A DNA stretch of 64,000 bases from Flavobacterium sp. 9AF (lineage in GTDB: Bacteria; Bacteroidota; Bacteroidia; Flavobacteriales; Flavobacteriaceae), in contig NZ_LR733556.1 of the NCBI RefSeq assembly GCF_902506265.1, positions 186,001 to 250,000 of the forward strand, in the 5' to 3' direction. Below the pieces are notes generated by a model. That model did no database searches and was not told the DNA's origin. It worked only from the letters and a program-made list of their open reading frames with translations. Below are positions 43,456-52,555 of this stretch, piece after piece. Numbering within the stretch: the first letter of the stretch is position 1; each line of letters starts with the position of its first letter. A program made the position numbers and the translations under genes.

Positions 43456-44385
43456 ATGAGTGCTTATTTTTGGTTACAATTTACGATTTATAATAGAAAA
43501 TTAAAAGAATTTGGTGTACCACCAATTCTTGCCTATTTTCTATTAGGGATTATTTTTTTCTATTTTTCAAAATTATTATTTGAAAAAGTAGAATATGGCA
43601 GTTATTTATATGCTTTTTTCCCAATTATTTTAGTAGTTCAATCTTCAGAAGTAAATAAAAACGATTTTTTGCGATTAATCTTTTCAAGAAAAATTTTTTA
43701 TATGATAAAACTAATAGAAAATTTAATTATCACATTACCTTTTCTTTTAGGGCTGTTATATTTTAAACTTTATTTAATAGCAACTACGCTATTAATTTTA
43801 ATTGTTGCACTGGTCTTTGTAAGTTTTAGAAAAACTTACCAAATTACTATCAAAACACCTTTTTCAAAACATCCGTTTGAATTTTGTATTGGTTTTAGAA
43901 AAAATATATTAATTTTTATAGGTTGTTATTTTTTAGCTTACATGGGAATTGAAGTATCCAATTTCAATTTAACACTGTTTTCATTATTTGCCACTCAATT
44001 GACTTGTTTGTCTTTTTATTTTTTACCAGAAGATATTTTTTATGTTTGGATGTATTCTTTCAATCCAAAAGAATTTATTAGGTACAAATTTAAAGTAGCA
44101 GTAGCTTATTCTTCAATATTAACTTTTCCTATTTTTATTTCAACCCTTATTTTTTTTCCTGAAGAGATTTGGATTGTATTAGGTGTAATGATCTTAAATG
44201 TTGTTATAATGCTAGCAGGAATTATTGCAAAATATGCAGCCTATCCAGATAAAATTTCCATTCGCGAGACCATTTTACTCCTATTTATTGTTTGGTTACC
44301 ACCCCTTTTACTATTTGTAATACCGTATTTATATTCTCGTTCTCTAAAAAAATTAAAAACTATTCTACATGATTCAGATAATTAA
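43456..44385 (+). CDS. ABC transporter membrane subunit
   Basis: The 309-residue product has 8 or more hydrophobic helices (for example ILAYFLLGIIFFYFSKLLF, LIENLIITLPFLLGLLYF, ETILLLFIVWLPPLLLFVIP) and no other domain. It overlaps the next gene, an ATPase, by 17 bases, so it is the probable membrane partner. Substrate unknown. Start follows kdsB by 8 bases. Confidence 0.8.
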   Translation: MSAYFWLQFTIYNRKLKEFGVPPILAYFLLGIIFFYFSKLLFEKVEYGSYLYAFFPIILVVQSSEVNKNDFLRLIFSRKIFYMIKLIENLIITLPFLLGLLYFKLYLIATTLLILIVALVFVSFRKTYQITIKTPFSKHPFEFCIGFRKNILIFIGCYFLAYMGIEVSNFNLTLFSLFATQLTCLSFYFLPEDIFYVWMYSFNPKEFIRYKFKVAVAYSSILTFPIFISTLIFFPEEIWIVLGVMILNVVIMLAGIIAKYAAYPDKISIRETILLLFIVWLPPLLLFVIPYLYSRSLKKLKTILHDSDN

Positions 44386-44977
44386 TCTAGAAAAATCTTT
44401 TGCAAATAAGCTTATTTTGGATCAAATAAATTTTGTATTTGAAGAAGGTAAAATATACGGCATTGTGGGTGAAAATGGAGCAGGAAAAACAACTTTATTT
44501 AAATGTATTTCTGGGATAGAAAATTATAAGGGAGTTATAACTTCAAATATGGGAGTATTAAAAGATAAATTAGGGTTTCTTCAAACAGAATCTTTTTTCT
44601 TTCCAAAAATGACAGGGAATGAATATCTCCAATTATTATGCAATGCTAGAAAAATTGATGAGCAAGAATTTGATAAAAAGAATATTTTCAATTTACCTCT
44701 GCAACAATATGCTTCAACCTATTCAACTGGGATGAAAAAAAAATTAGCTTTAACAGGCATTTTGTTGCAAAAAAATGATATTTATATTTTAGACGAACCT
44801 TTTAATGGTGTGGACATTCAAAGTAATATGATTATTACAGAAATCATATTGGCATTAAAAGAAAAAGGCAAATGCGTTTTAATTTCTTCTCATATTTTTT
44901 CTACTCTCAAAGACACTTGTGATTTTATTCTAATTTTAAAGAAGGGTAGAATTGAAAATTTAAATTTTTTCAATTAA
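44369..44977 (+). CDS. ABC transporter ATP-binding protein
   Basis: The 202 residues hold Walker A (GENGAGKTTL, near 36), Q-loop (GFLQTESFFFPK), ABC signature (STGMKKKLALTG, near 125) and Walker B (DIYILDEPFNG, near 142) with the switch His in ISSHIFSTL. It is a short, one-domain ATPase, partner of the overlapping membrane gene. Its stop lies 18 bases inside the oppositely read spermidine-synthase-like gene. Confidence 0.93.
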   Translation: MIQIINLEKSFANKLILDQINFVFEEGKIYGIVGENGAGKTTLFKCISGIENYKGVITSNMGVLKDKLGFLQTESFFFPKMTGNEYLQLLCNARKIDEQEFDKKNIFNLPLQQYASTYSTGMKKKLALTGILLQKNDIYILDEPFNGVDIQSNMIITEIILALKEKGKCVLISSHIFSTLKDTCDFILILKKGRIENLNFFN

Positions 44978-45622
44978 AATAAGTTGATTGTAATATTCTA
45001 CTTTTGAAAAACTTTTAGAATAATATTTCTCATTTTCAAATTGCTTAATAAAATTATTGTTACGATCTATTTTTTTATCGTCTAAAATCATGGTATTGAA
45101 CAATATAAAACCTTTGTATTGAAGTATTTGTTTACAATTGTTAATGAATTTTTTTTCGAATAAAAAGTTAGGCATCTCTGTATCTTCAAAAATATCTATG
45201 ATTATCAAATCATATTTTTTATCTCGTTTTTCTACAAATTCATTAGCATCAGCAATAACAGTTTGATAGTTTTGAATTTGATGAAGTCCAAAAAAACGAT
45301 CAGCAATAGCAATAGTATTTTCATCAATTTCAACACCAGTAATGTTACCTTTAAAGCCTATTTCTTTAATTATCGTTTTAATTACACTTCCGCCTGCTAC
45401 TCCCAAAATAAGAATCTCGTTCATTTTTAAGATTCGATCAAAACCAATAAAATATAATCCTTTTCTAAGTACTTTTTGTAAACTTCCATAGGAATAATTG
45501 GTATTTTTTGAATCGAGTACTAATTTTCCATTATTCCAAGTAACTTCAAGATTTCCACTTGTTTTAGACGATTTTTCATAAATTTTTATAGGAATAATAT
45601 AGCTCAAAAGTCGTTTAATCAT
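44960..45622 (-). CDS. Spermidine-synthase-like methyltransferase-fold protein
   Basis: The 220 residues have a SAM/dcSAM-binding fold: ILILGVAGGSVIKTI (residues about 75-90), TGVEIDENTIAIA, VIADANEFV and LIIIDIFEDTEMPN. The DIF-E motif differs from the DxxxD of true spermidine synthases, so putrescine aminopropyl transfer is not certain. It overlaps the ABC ATPase gene tail to tail and faces the acyltransferase gene. Confidence 0.8.
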   Translation of the reverse strand: MIKRLLSYIIPIKIYEKSSKTSGNLEVTWNNGKLVLDSKNTNYSYGSLQKVLRKGLYFIGFDRILKMNEILILGVAGGSVIKTIIKEIGFKGNITGVEIDENTIAIADRFFGLHQIQNYQTVIADANEFVEKRDKKYDLIIIDIFEDTEMPNFLFEKKFINNCKQILQYKGFILFNTMILDDKKIDRNNNFIKQFENEKYYSKSFSKVEYYNQLILIEKI

Positions 45623-45676
45623 ACAAATAGTTTCTATTTGTAAATATAATTTTAATTTTACATGAAATTAGTATAG

Positions 45677-46228
45677 ATGAAACAAAAAATATATCAATTT
45701 TTATTTACTAAAGTTTTTGGATGGAAAGTTGTAGGAACTATTCAACCAGAAATTAAAAAATGCATTGTAATTGCTGTACCACATACAAGTTGGTGGGATT
45801 TTTTTTTAGGTGTTTTTGCGAGAGGTATATTAAATGTGGAGATTAATTTTTTAGCTAAAAAAGAACTTTTTATTTTTCCATTTAATTATTTTTTTAAATG
45901 GATGGGAGGTGCACCTTTAAACAGAGGAAAAAAAGAGAATAAAGTAGATGCTATTGCAAAAGTTTTCTCAAATAAAGAAGTGTTTAGATTGGCTATTGCA
46001 CCCGAAGGGACTAGAAAAAAAGTAGAGGTTTGGCGAACGGGATTTTACTATATGGCTTTAAAAGCAAATATTCCCATTATTCCTGGCGTTTTTGATTATG
46101 GTAACAAACAAGTTATATTTCATAAACCATTTTATCCTACAGGAAATATAAATGAAGATTTAAAAGTATTGCATTCTTATTACAAAGGGGTAAAAGGGAA
46201 ATTTCCAGAGAAAAGTTTTAATCTTTAA
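45677..46228 (+). CDS. Lysophospholipid-type acyltransferase (PlsC-like)
   Basis: The 183 residues show AVPHTSWWDFFLG near 34, where H-x4-D is the catalytic motif, and IAPEGTRKK near 110, where the EGTR glycerophosphate-binding motif lies. Length is short but normal for this branch of 1-acylglycerol-phosphate acyltransferases. It likely acts at the inner membrane in phospholipid or lipid-A-type lipid synthesis. Confidence 0.87.
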   Translation: MKQKIYQFLFTKVFGWKVVGTIQPEIKKCIVIAVPHTSWWDFFLGVFARGILNVEINFLAKKELFIFPFNYFFKWMGGAPLNRGKKENKVDAIAKVFSNKEVFRLAIAPEGTRKKVEVWRTGFYYMALKANIPIIPGVFDYGNKQVIFHKPFYPTGNINEDLKVLHSYYKGVKGKFPEKSFNL

Positions 46229-46236
46229 GATAGTAG

Positions 46237-46713
46237 TTACTTTTTAGGAGCATACTTTTTAAAAGTTCCGTCTTTAAAAAATATTACAATATAATCTATT
46301 GGTTCGTCTGTAGTGCTTATATTTTCAATAAATGAAGTAGACTCTTGTTTATTTTCATATATTGGATTATTTGGGGCTGTTTCAATTTCACTAAATAAAT
46401 CAGTTGGATTTATAATTTCTTTATTTTCCGTTTTAATATTATTTTGAATAGGAGGAGTTACTTTTTTTTCTTCTATTTTTTGTTCCAATTTTGGAAATGT
46501 ACCATTACCATTTAAAATCCAATATAAATCCACTTCAGGAAAAATTTCAACAACTTTTAAAATAAAATCCAAACTAGGCTTATTTCTACCCGATAGAAGA
46601 TGAGATATACTTGATCGCTGTACATCTATTCTATCAGCAAAAGCTGAAGCGGATAATCCATAATAATCGAGTATTATTTGGAGTCTTTTAATAAAATCGT
46701 CTATGTTTACCAT
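46237..46713 (-). CDS. XRE/Cro-type transcription regulator
   Basis: The 158 residues begin with a helix-turn-helix (YYGLSASAFADRIDVQRSSI then SHLLSGRNKPSLDFILKVVE) and end with a short beta element (IDYIVIFFKDGTFKKYAPKK); a Glu/Asn/Pro-rich linker lies between. The layout is common in flavobacteria. Palindromic boxes GTTTAC-N3/4-GTAAAC overlap its start codon and continue to the peptidase promoter, so autoregulation and control of the divergent gene are likely. Confidence 0.87.
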   Translation of the reverse strand: MVNIDDFIKRLQIILDYYGLSASAFADRIDVQRSSISHLLSGRNKPSLDFILKVVEIFPEVDLYWILNGNGTFPKLEQKIEEKKVTPPIQNNIKTENKEIINPTDLFSEIETAPNNPIYENKQESTSFIENISTTDEPIDYIVIFFKDGTFKKYAPKK

Positions 46714-47013
46714 TGTAACTTACTTAAACTGGTTTTAGTGTTTACAAAAGTAAATAAAGAAAAAGAAATGACCAAATTTAATCAGGTTACAATTGTAAAC
46801 ATAAGAATTTTAGGTTACACTAATTATTTAAATTAATAGTTTTAAATAATTGATTTATAATAAATTACAGTATTGTTGTTGAAAATATTTAAATTAAATT
46901 GACTTATGTAAAACGGCTATTATAAATCGGTTTAAACCTGTTTACAAGAATAAACAAAAGAGGTTTTTTAAATGTTTACAGATGTAAAGAATATCTTGTT
47001 TACATTTGTAACA
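46705..47013. promoter_or_regulatory. Cluster of six GTTTAC-N3/4-GTAAAC operator-like palindromes
   Basis: Sites: GTTTAC-CAT-TGTAAC (46705-46719, over the XRE start codon), GTTTAC-AAAA-GTAAAT (46740-46755), GGTTAC-AATT-GTAAAC (46785-46800), GTTTAC-AAGA-ATAAAC (46940-46955), GTTTAC-AGAT-GTAAAG (46974-46989), GTTTAC-ATTT-GTAACA (46998-47013). They fill the gap between the XRE gene and the divergent peptidase, and the last two lie just before the peptidase start. Confidence 0.8.
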
Positions 47014-47025
47014 GAAACCTTTGTT

Positions 47026-48186
47026 ATGAATAGTTTACAATTAGCAACAAAAAATTTTGAGCAAAATTTAACCGGTAGATATGTTACAAATGACCATATT
47101 TTACCTCTTTTAAAAAAATTACCATCACATTTTAAAGTACATGTTGAAGGTAAATCTGTTTTAGAAAATAATATTTATAGTGTGCAATATGGTGTGGGCA
47201 ATATTAAAATTTTAGCCTGGTCACAGATGCATGGAAACGAGTCAACTACAACAAAAGCATTATTTGATTTATTTAATTATTTATCATCGGAAGACCAATT
47301 TACTTTAGATTGGTATAATAAGTTTACTTTATATTTTATTCCTATTCTAAATCCTGATGGAGCCAAAGTTTATACTAGAGCAAATGCAAATCAAATAGAT
47401 TTAAATAGAGATTCTCTTGAAATAACTCAGCCAGAAAGCAAGCTTTTAAGAATGATTTATGAAGATTTTAATCCTGATTATTGTTTTAACCTTCATGATC
47501 AGCGTACAATTTTTGGTACAGAAAATTATGTTTTACCAGCAACAGTATCATTTTTGTCACCCGCTTTTAATGATTCTAGAGATTTTAATGAAACGAGATT
47601 GGCAGCTATAAATATCATCAATGTAATGAATAATCATTTGCAGCAGTATATTCCTAATCAAATTGGCAGATTTGATGACTCTTTTAATATAAATTGTATT
47701 GGGGATTATTTTACTTCTCGTAATACTCCTACAATTCTTTTTGAAGCAGGTCATTTTGAAAAAGATTACAAAAGAGATATTGTAAGAAAATACATATTTT
47801 GCGCTTTATTTTCAGCGTTAAATGCTATTAACGAAAACGTTATAGTTAATAAAAATTTGGACGATTACTTAAAAATTTCTCAAAATTCTAAGTGTTTTTA
47901 TGATTTTCTTTATAAAAATGTTAGAATTTTTGATAATTCTCAAGAAAAATTAATTAACTTTGCAGCACAATATAATGAGATATTAAAAGAAGGAGAAATT
48001 CATTTTGAAGCTGTAATTGTTCAAATTGATGATTTAGAGCATATTGCAGGACATTATGAATTCGATGCCAAAGGAGCGTTATTTAATGCTAGTTATGGAA
48101 ATCAACCTAAGATAGGTGAGTTAGCCAATTTTTCTATAGCTGAGACAATTAAATTTATAAATGGAGAACAATATCAAGAGCTATAA
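47026..48186 (+). CDS. M14-family zinc carboxypeptidase-like protein
   Basis: From the ATG at 47026 (an upstream ATG at 46972 lies within operator sites) the product has 386 residues. MHGNES near 65 gives the zinc-binding H-x-x-E of M14 peptidases, NPDGAKVYTRANANQIDLNR near 108 gives the substrate-binding Arg/Asn and NLHDQRT near 150 the third zinc ligand His. FEAGHFE near 235 carries the catalytic-region Glu. There is no signal peptide, so it is likely cytoplasmic. It is divergent from the XRE gene. Confidence 0.88.
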   Translation: MNSLQLATKNFEQNLTGRYVTNDHILPLLKKLPSHFKVHVEGKSVLENNIYSVQYGVGNIKILAWSQMHGNESTTTKALFDLFNYLSSEDQFTLDWYNKFTLYFIPILNPDGAKVYTRANANQIDLNRDSLEITQPESKLLRMIYEDFNPDYCFNLHDQRTIFGTENYVLPATVSFLSPAFNDSRDFNETRLAAINIINVMNNHLQQYIPNQIGRFDDSFNINCIGDYFTSRNTPTILFEAGHFEKDYKRDIVRKYIFCALFSALNAINENVIVNKNLDDYLKISQNSKCFYDFLYKNVRIFDNSQEKLINFAAQYNEILKEGEIHFEAVIVQIDDLEHIAGHYEFDAKGALFNASYGNQPKIGELANFSIAETIKFINGEQYQEL

Positions 48187-48222
48187 ACCGTTTAAGTTAA
48201 AATAAATTTATATAATTCTCTT

Positions 48223-48702
48223 ATGAGTAAGTTTCGTTTAGATGAAGTTGATCATCAAATATTAGATATGTTGATTGACAATACAAGAGTTCCATTTACA
48301 GATATTGCAAAAAAATTATTAATATCTGCTGGAACAGTGCATGTTAGGGTTAAGAAAATGGAAGATGCAGGAATTATTCAAGGATCTTCATTAACATTGG
48401 ATTACGAAAAATTAGGTTATTCTTTTATTGCTTATGTGGGTGTATTTCTTCATAACACTTCTCAAACTAAGTTTGTTTTAGAAAGAATTAATCAAATTCC
48501 GTATGTTACGGTTGCTCACGTTACTACTGGTAAATTTAATATCTTTTGTAAAATTAGAGCTAGAGATACAAAACATGCTAAGGAAGTTATTTTTATGATT
48601 GACGATATTGATGGGGTTTACAGAACAGAAACGATGATTTCTTTAGAAGAAAGCATTAATGATAAAAAACGTTTAATGCATACTATTTTTAAAGAACTTT
48701 AA
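48223..48702 (+). CDS. Lrp/AsnC-family transcription regulator
   Basis: The 159 residues begin with the AsnC helix-turn-helix (VDHQILDMLIDNTRVPFTDI and AKKLLISAGTVHVRVKKM) and end with the RAM ligand domain (FIAYVGVFLHNTSQTKFVLE, HVTTGKFNIFCKI). It binds amino acids or small effectors and DNA as an octamer. It stands alone with a terminator at 48709-48732. Confidence 0.93.
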   Translation: MSKFRLDEVDHQILDMLIDNTRVPFTDIAKKLLISAGTVHVRVKKMEDAGIIQGSSLTLDYEKLGYSFIAYVGVFLHNTSQTKFVLERINQIPYVTVAHVTTGKFNIFCKIRARDTKHAKEVIFMIDDIDGVYRTETMISLEESINDKKRLMHTIFKEL

Positions 48703-48708
48703 TATAAT

Positions 48709-48732
48709 AATCCCGATAATTCGGGATTTTTT
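48709..48732 (+). terminator. Terminator after the Lrp gene
   Basis: AATCCCGA/TCGGGATT stem with a short AAT loop followed by six T. Confidence 0.88.
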
Positions 48733-48751
48733 ATTTTATAATTGTATTGAA

Positions 48752-49261
48752 ATGAAATTACAAGAAAATGAATTTGCTCCTTATTATGCAAATTATATTA
48801 TAAAATCGTTACTGCATACAGATATATTAGAGGGATTAAAGAAGCAACAAGATGCAGTTGTTTCTTTTTTTACTTCATTGCCTTCAGATAAATTAGAATA
48901 TCAATACCAAACAGGTAAATGGACACCTAAGGATATATTATTACATTTAAACGATGCAGAGAGAATTTTTGCTTATAGAGCATTGCGCATATCTAGAAAT
49001 GATCAAACACCTTTGTCGGGTTTTGAAGAAGATGATTATGTACCTTTTGGGAATGCAAATGTAAGAAGTATCGAAAACCTAATTGATGAATATGTATCTA
49101 TTAGAAATGCAACGATTACTTTGTTTAAAAACTTTTCCGAAGAAGATTTAATGAGAATAGGTATTGCGTCTAACGCTTCCGTATCTGTTAGAGCTATTGG
49201 TTATATCATTCTAGGGCATGAATTGCATCATATGAGTGTAATTAAAGAACGATATTTATAA
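48752..49261 (+). CDS. DinB-like metal-dependent four-helix protein
   Basis: The 169 residues fit the DinB_2/YfiT-like fold: WTPKDILLHLNDAERIFAYR near 57 (first His ligand) and GYIILGHELHHMSVIKERYL at the C-terminus (HExxH-like His ligands). Members are metal-binding thiol-transferase-like proteins; a DNA-repair role is not shown. It sits alone with a bidirectional terminator after it. Confidence 0.88.
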   Translation: MKLQENEFAPYYANYIIKSLLHTDILEGLKKQQDAVVSFFTSLPSDKLEYQYQTGKWTPKDILLHLNDAERIFAYRALRISRNDQTPLSGFEEDDYVPFGNANVRSIENLIDEYVSIRNATITLFKNFSEEDLMRIGIASNASVSVRAIGYIILGHELHHMSVIKERYL

Positions 49262-49269
49262 AAAAAATA

Positions 49270-49308
49270 AAAAATAAGAGGCATTTTTAAATGCCTCTTA
49301 TTTTTTAT
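49270..49308. terminator. Bidirectional terminator
   Basis: Perfect stem AATAAGAGGCAT/ATGCCTCTTATT with A-rich left and T-rich right flanks, serving the DinB-like gene and the leftward acidic-tail gene. Confidence 0.92.
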
Positions 49309-49314
49309 TAATGT

Positions 49315-49722
49315 TTAGTCTTCATCTGAATCATCATCGTCATCTTCATCTTCTTCTCCTTTTTCTTCCGTTTCATCTCTATCTCTATCATCATCGTCTT
49401 CATCATCATCATCTACATCATCATCAAGGTCAATGCCTTTGATAGGATCTAAAACTGGTACATCTATTGTATCGTCAATATCGTCATCATCCTCATAGTT
49501 TTCTATTCTATCAGCTAATTTTGTACTCACTTTTACCAAGTAAATAGTATCTTCAGTGCGTACTTCTACAGCTTCAATAGCTTCATTCTTAGCATTTTTA
49601 AAACGGATAATGTCTGACTCGTCATATCCTTCAGGAAATTTTTCAACTAATAAAGTCAAAATTTCGTTTGTCAATTTTGCGTAATCAACAATAACTCTTT
49701 TCATTGGGTTGTTTTTATTCAT
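49315..49722 (-). CDS. Small protein with an extreme acidic tail
   Basis: The 135-residue product has an 80-residue folded N-terminal part (LTNEILTLLVEKFPEGYDE, then IIRFKNAKNEAIEAVEVRTE) and a tail of about 50 residues composed almost only of Asp and Glu (for example DDDVDDDDEDDDDRDRDE). The N-terminal half resembles a conserved Bacteroidota family of unknown role, often annotated as DNA primase by error. The tail could bind a basic protein or ions. Start may be Met7. Confidence 0.82.
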   Translation of the reverse strand: MNKNNPMKRVIVDYAKLTNEILTLLVEKFPEGYDESDIIRFKNAKNEAIEAVEVRTEDTIYLVKVSTKLADRIENYEDDDDIDDTIDVPVLDPIKGIDLDDDVDDDDEDDDDRDRDETEEKGEEDEDDDDDSDED

Positions 49723-49791
49723 AGATATTTTTCAAAAGTAATATCCTAAATCAAATTATCAAACAATTTTTATAAAAAAAAATAAAAAAAA

Positions 49792-50763
49792 TTACTGGCC
49801 TAAAATATAAGCGAAAATTAAAGGTGCAACTATCGTAGCATCAGACTCTACTATAAATTTAGGAGTTGTAATGTCTAGTTTTCCCCAAGTAATTTTTTCA
49901 TTTGGAACTGCTCCAGAATAGGAACCATAACTCGTTGTTGAATCTGAGATTTGACAAAAATAAGCCCAAAATGGCACATCATGCATTTCCATGTCTTGGT
50001 ATAACATGGGAACAACACAAATTGGAAAATCACCTGCAATTCCACCTCCAATTTGGAAGAAACCAATACCTTTTCCTTCACAATTATCTCGATACCAATC
50101 GGCTAACCACATCATATATTCAATTCCACTTTTCATTGTAGTGGCTTTGAATTCTTGTTTGATACAATATGAAGCAAATATGTTACCCATTGTACTATCT
50201 TCCCAACCAGGTACTACAATTGGTAAATTTTTCTCAGCAGCTGCAACCATCCAAGAATCTTTTGGATCAATTTCATAATATTGTTCTAAAACACCAGAAT
50301 TAATCATTTGATACATAAATTCATGAGGAAAATATCTTTCTCCAGATTTATCTGCTTTATTCCAAATATCAAATAAATGCGACTGTAATCTTCTGAATGC
50401 TTCTTCTTCTGGAATACATGTGTCTGTAACGCGATTGTAATGATTTTCTAATAAATCCCATTCTTCTTGTGGAGATAAATCTCTATAATTAGGCACTCTT
50501 TTATAAGAATTATGAGCTACTAAGTTCATAATGTCTTCTTCTAAATTTGCACCAGTACATGAAATGATGTGAATTTTATCTTGGCGAATCATTTCTGCTA
50601 ATGATTTTCCTAACTCAGCTGTACTCATAGCACCAGCTAAAGTAACCATCATTTTTCCATTATCTAACAAATGCTCTTCATAACCTTTTGCAGCATCTAC
50701 TAAGGCAGCAGCATTAAAATGTAAATAATGTTTTTCAATAAATTGACTAATTGGTCCTTTCAT
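49792..50763 (-). CDS. Deoxyhypusine-synthase-like protein
   Basis: The 323 residues start GPISQFIEKHYLHFNAAALV and carry MVTLAGAMSTAELG, CTGANLEEDIMN and GGGIAGDFPICVVP, all typical of the DHS family (NAD-dependent, spermidine substrate). Bacteria lack eIF5A, so bacterial members probably make a polyamine such as homospermidine or use agmatine-type substrates. The catalytic Lys region is not clear to me. It lies 100 bases downstream of speA in the same direction, which supports a polyamine role. Confidence 0.88.
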   Translation of the reverse strand: MKGPISQFIEKHYLHFNAAALVDAAKGYEEHLLDNGKMMVTLAGAMSTAELGKSLAEMIRQDKIHIISCTGANLEEDIMNLVAHNSYKRVPNYRDLSPQEEWDLLENHYNRVTDTCIPEEEAFRRLQSHLFDIWNKADKSGERYFPHEFMYQMINSGVLEQYYEIDPKDSWMVAAAEKNLPIVVPGWEDSTMGNIFASYCIKQEFKATTMKSGIEYMMWLADWYRDNCEGKGIGFFQIGGGIAGDFPICVVPMLYQDMEMHDVPFWAYFCQISDSTTSYGSYSGAVPNEKITWGKLDITTPKFIVESDATIVAPLIFAYILGQ

Positions 50764-50863
50764 TTTTTCTTTTTGTTATGATTATAGGGTTTAAATGCCC
50801 TTAATTCCCTAAATGGGAAAATTATTTATTTTTGACTCATTGGCAAAATGCTCTATTGACTCA

Positions 50864-52264
50864 TTATTTTTTATTATAACCTAAAATATTTAAAACTTCT
50901 TCAGCATTTTGTTGTTGTGAAAACACTTCGGTTGCTAAAATTCCGTTTTTGTCGCGGTCAATTAAAATATGTTTTGGTTGCGGAATTAAACAATGGTGTA
51001 AACCTCCAAAACCTCCAATTGTTTCTTGATATGCACCTGTATTAAAGAAACCTATATATAATGGTTTCTCTTTATTATATTTTGGTAAATACACCGCATT
51101 CATATGCTGTTCAGAATTATAATAATCGTCACTATCGCAAGTCATTCCACCTAATAAAACTCTTTCATAAGTATCATTCCATCTATTTACAGCAAGCATA
51201 ACAAATCGTTTGTTAATAGCCCATGTATCGGGTAGTGTTGTAATAAAAGAAGAGTCTATCATATTCCAATATTCTCTGTCATTTTGCTGTTTTTGGTACA
51301 AAACTTCATAGATAGCTCCTCCAGATTCTCCTACAGTAAAGGAACCGAATTCAGTAAAAATATTAGGTACATCTATTTCTGCTTCATCGCAAGCAATTTT
51401 AATTTGATTTAAGATTTCATCAATCATATATTGGTAATCATATTCAAATGCTAATGAGTTTTTAATAGGAAAACCACCACCAATATTTAAACTGTCTAAA
51501 GTAGGACACTCTCTTTTTAAGGCAATGTATACTTTCATACATTTTAAAAGTTCGTTCCAATAGTAAGCCGTGTCTCTAATTCCAGTATTGATAAAAAAGT
51601 GAAGCATTTTTAGCTCTAATTTTTTATTTTCCTGAATTTGTTTTCTGTAAAAAGGTAAAATATTTTTATAGCCAATACCTAAACGAGAAGTATAAAATTC
51701 AAATTTAGGTTCTTCTTCAGCTGCAATACGAATGCCAATTTTGATTTTACTTTTAATTTTTTCTTGTAAAAGATCTAATTCTTCATAATTGTCAATAATT
51801 GGAATAGTGTTTTTATGACCATTATTAATTAATCGAGCAATATTTTCAATATATTGATCTCGTTTAAAACCATTGCATATTACAAAAGTGTTTTTATTAA
51901 TCTTTCCTTGTTCAATTAAATTTTCTACAATATTAATGTCAAATGCAGAAGAAGTTTCTATGTGAATATTGTTTTTGAGTGCTTCATTCAAGACAAATTC
52001 AAAATGCGAACTTTTTGTACAATAGCAATAAAAATATTTTGCATCGTAATCGTGTTTTTCCATTGCATTACGAAACCAAGTTTTCGCTCTTTTTATATTT
52101 TTTGAAATTTTAGGTAAATAGGTGAATTTCAGAGGTGTACCATATTCTTCCACTAATTTCATTAAATCAATGCCATGAAATTGTAAAGTATCTTTATTTA
52201 AAGTGAATTCTTCTTGAGGAAAATAAAAAGTTTGGTTAATTAAATCGTAATATTTTGTATTCAT
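50864..52264 (-). CDS. speA: Biosynthetic arginine decarboxylase
   Basis: The 466 residues form a fold-III PLP decarboxylase: KYFYCYCTKSSHFEFVLNEA gives the PLP-lysine region, HFFINTGIRD and LNIGGGFP are later active-site motifs, and VLLGGMTCDSDDYY supplies the cysteine and aspartates. It makes agmatine from arginine. The length is shorter than enterobacterial SpeA (about 650) but usual for Bacteroidota. Next to a DHS-like gene, without the agmatinase that often lies between them. Confidence 0.9.
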   Translation of the reverse strand: MNTKYYDLINQTFYFPQEEFTLNKDTLQFHGIDLMKLVEEYGTPLKFTYLPKISKNIKRAKTWFRNAMEKHDYDAKYFYCYCTKSSHFEFVLNEALKNNIHIETSSAFDINIVENLIEQGKINKNTFVICNGFKRDQYIENIARLINNGHKNTIPIIDNYEELDLLQEKIKSKIKIGIRIAAEEEPKFEFYTSRLGIGYKNILPFYRKQIQENKKLELKMLHFFINTGIRDTAYYWNELLKCMKVYIALKRECPTLDSLNIGGGFPIKNSLAFEYDYQYMIDEILNQIKIACDEAEIDVPNIFTEFGSFTVGESGGAIYEVLYQKQQNDREYWNMIDSSFITTLPDTWAINKRFVMLAVNRWNDTYERVLLGGMTCDSDDYYNSEQHMNAVYLPKYNKEKPLYIGFFNTGAYQETIGGFGGLHHCLIPQPKHILIDRDKNGILATEVFSQQQNAEEVLNILGYNKK

Positions 52265-52555
52265 TTTGAAAAATAAGATTTTAAAGTTTATAGAATAATA
52301 AATGGAACTGGATTTATTATTTTTTACACTCTAATATTTGAAAATTGAATTAAAAGTTTTTCCTTAAAGGTTTTAGAAAAAATAAAGCTATCAATAAAAG
52401 AAAAAGTAGTTAATAAAAAAGACAAACTGACAAGGAAGTCAGTTAATAATTTTCCACTACAGTAGTATTTTGTAAAAATAAAAATTTCGTTTTCTTTCAT
52501 TCGCACAAAGGTAAAAAAATATTATTACGAAATATAATGATGTAATTAAAATTAA
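52265..52555. other. 290-base leader between speA and aroB
   Basis: A reverse-strand -7 box TACCTTTG (52506-52513) lies about 242 bases before the speA start, so a long leader is likely. A 60-codon frame (52324-52506) starts a few bases after that box, with a hydrophobic middle (LLTDFLVSLSFLLTTFS). It may be a leader peptide or chance. No aptamer was recognised. Confidence 0.5.

Noticed and set aside
46972..47025. Earlier start of the M14 peptidase
   Set aside because: The extra codons lie over two operator palindromes and give an unlikely hydrophobic leader.
52324..52506. Annotating the speA leader frame as a firm gene
   Set aside because: No family pattern, and AT-rich leaders give such frames by chance; kept only as a possible leader peptide.
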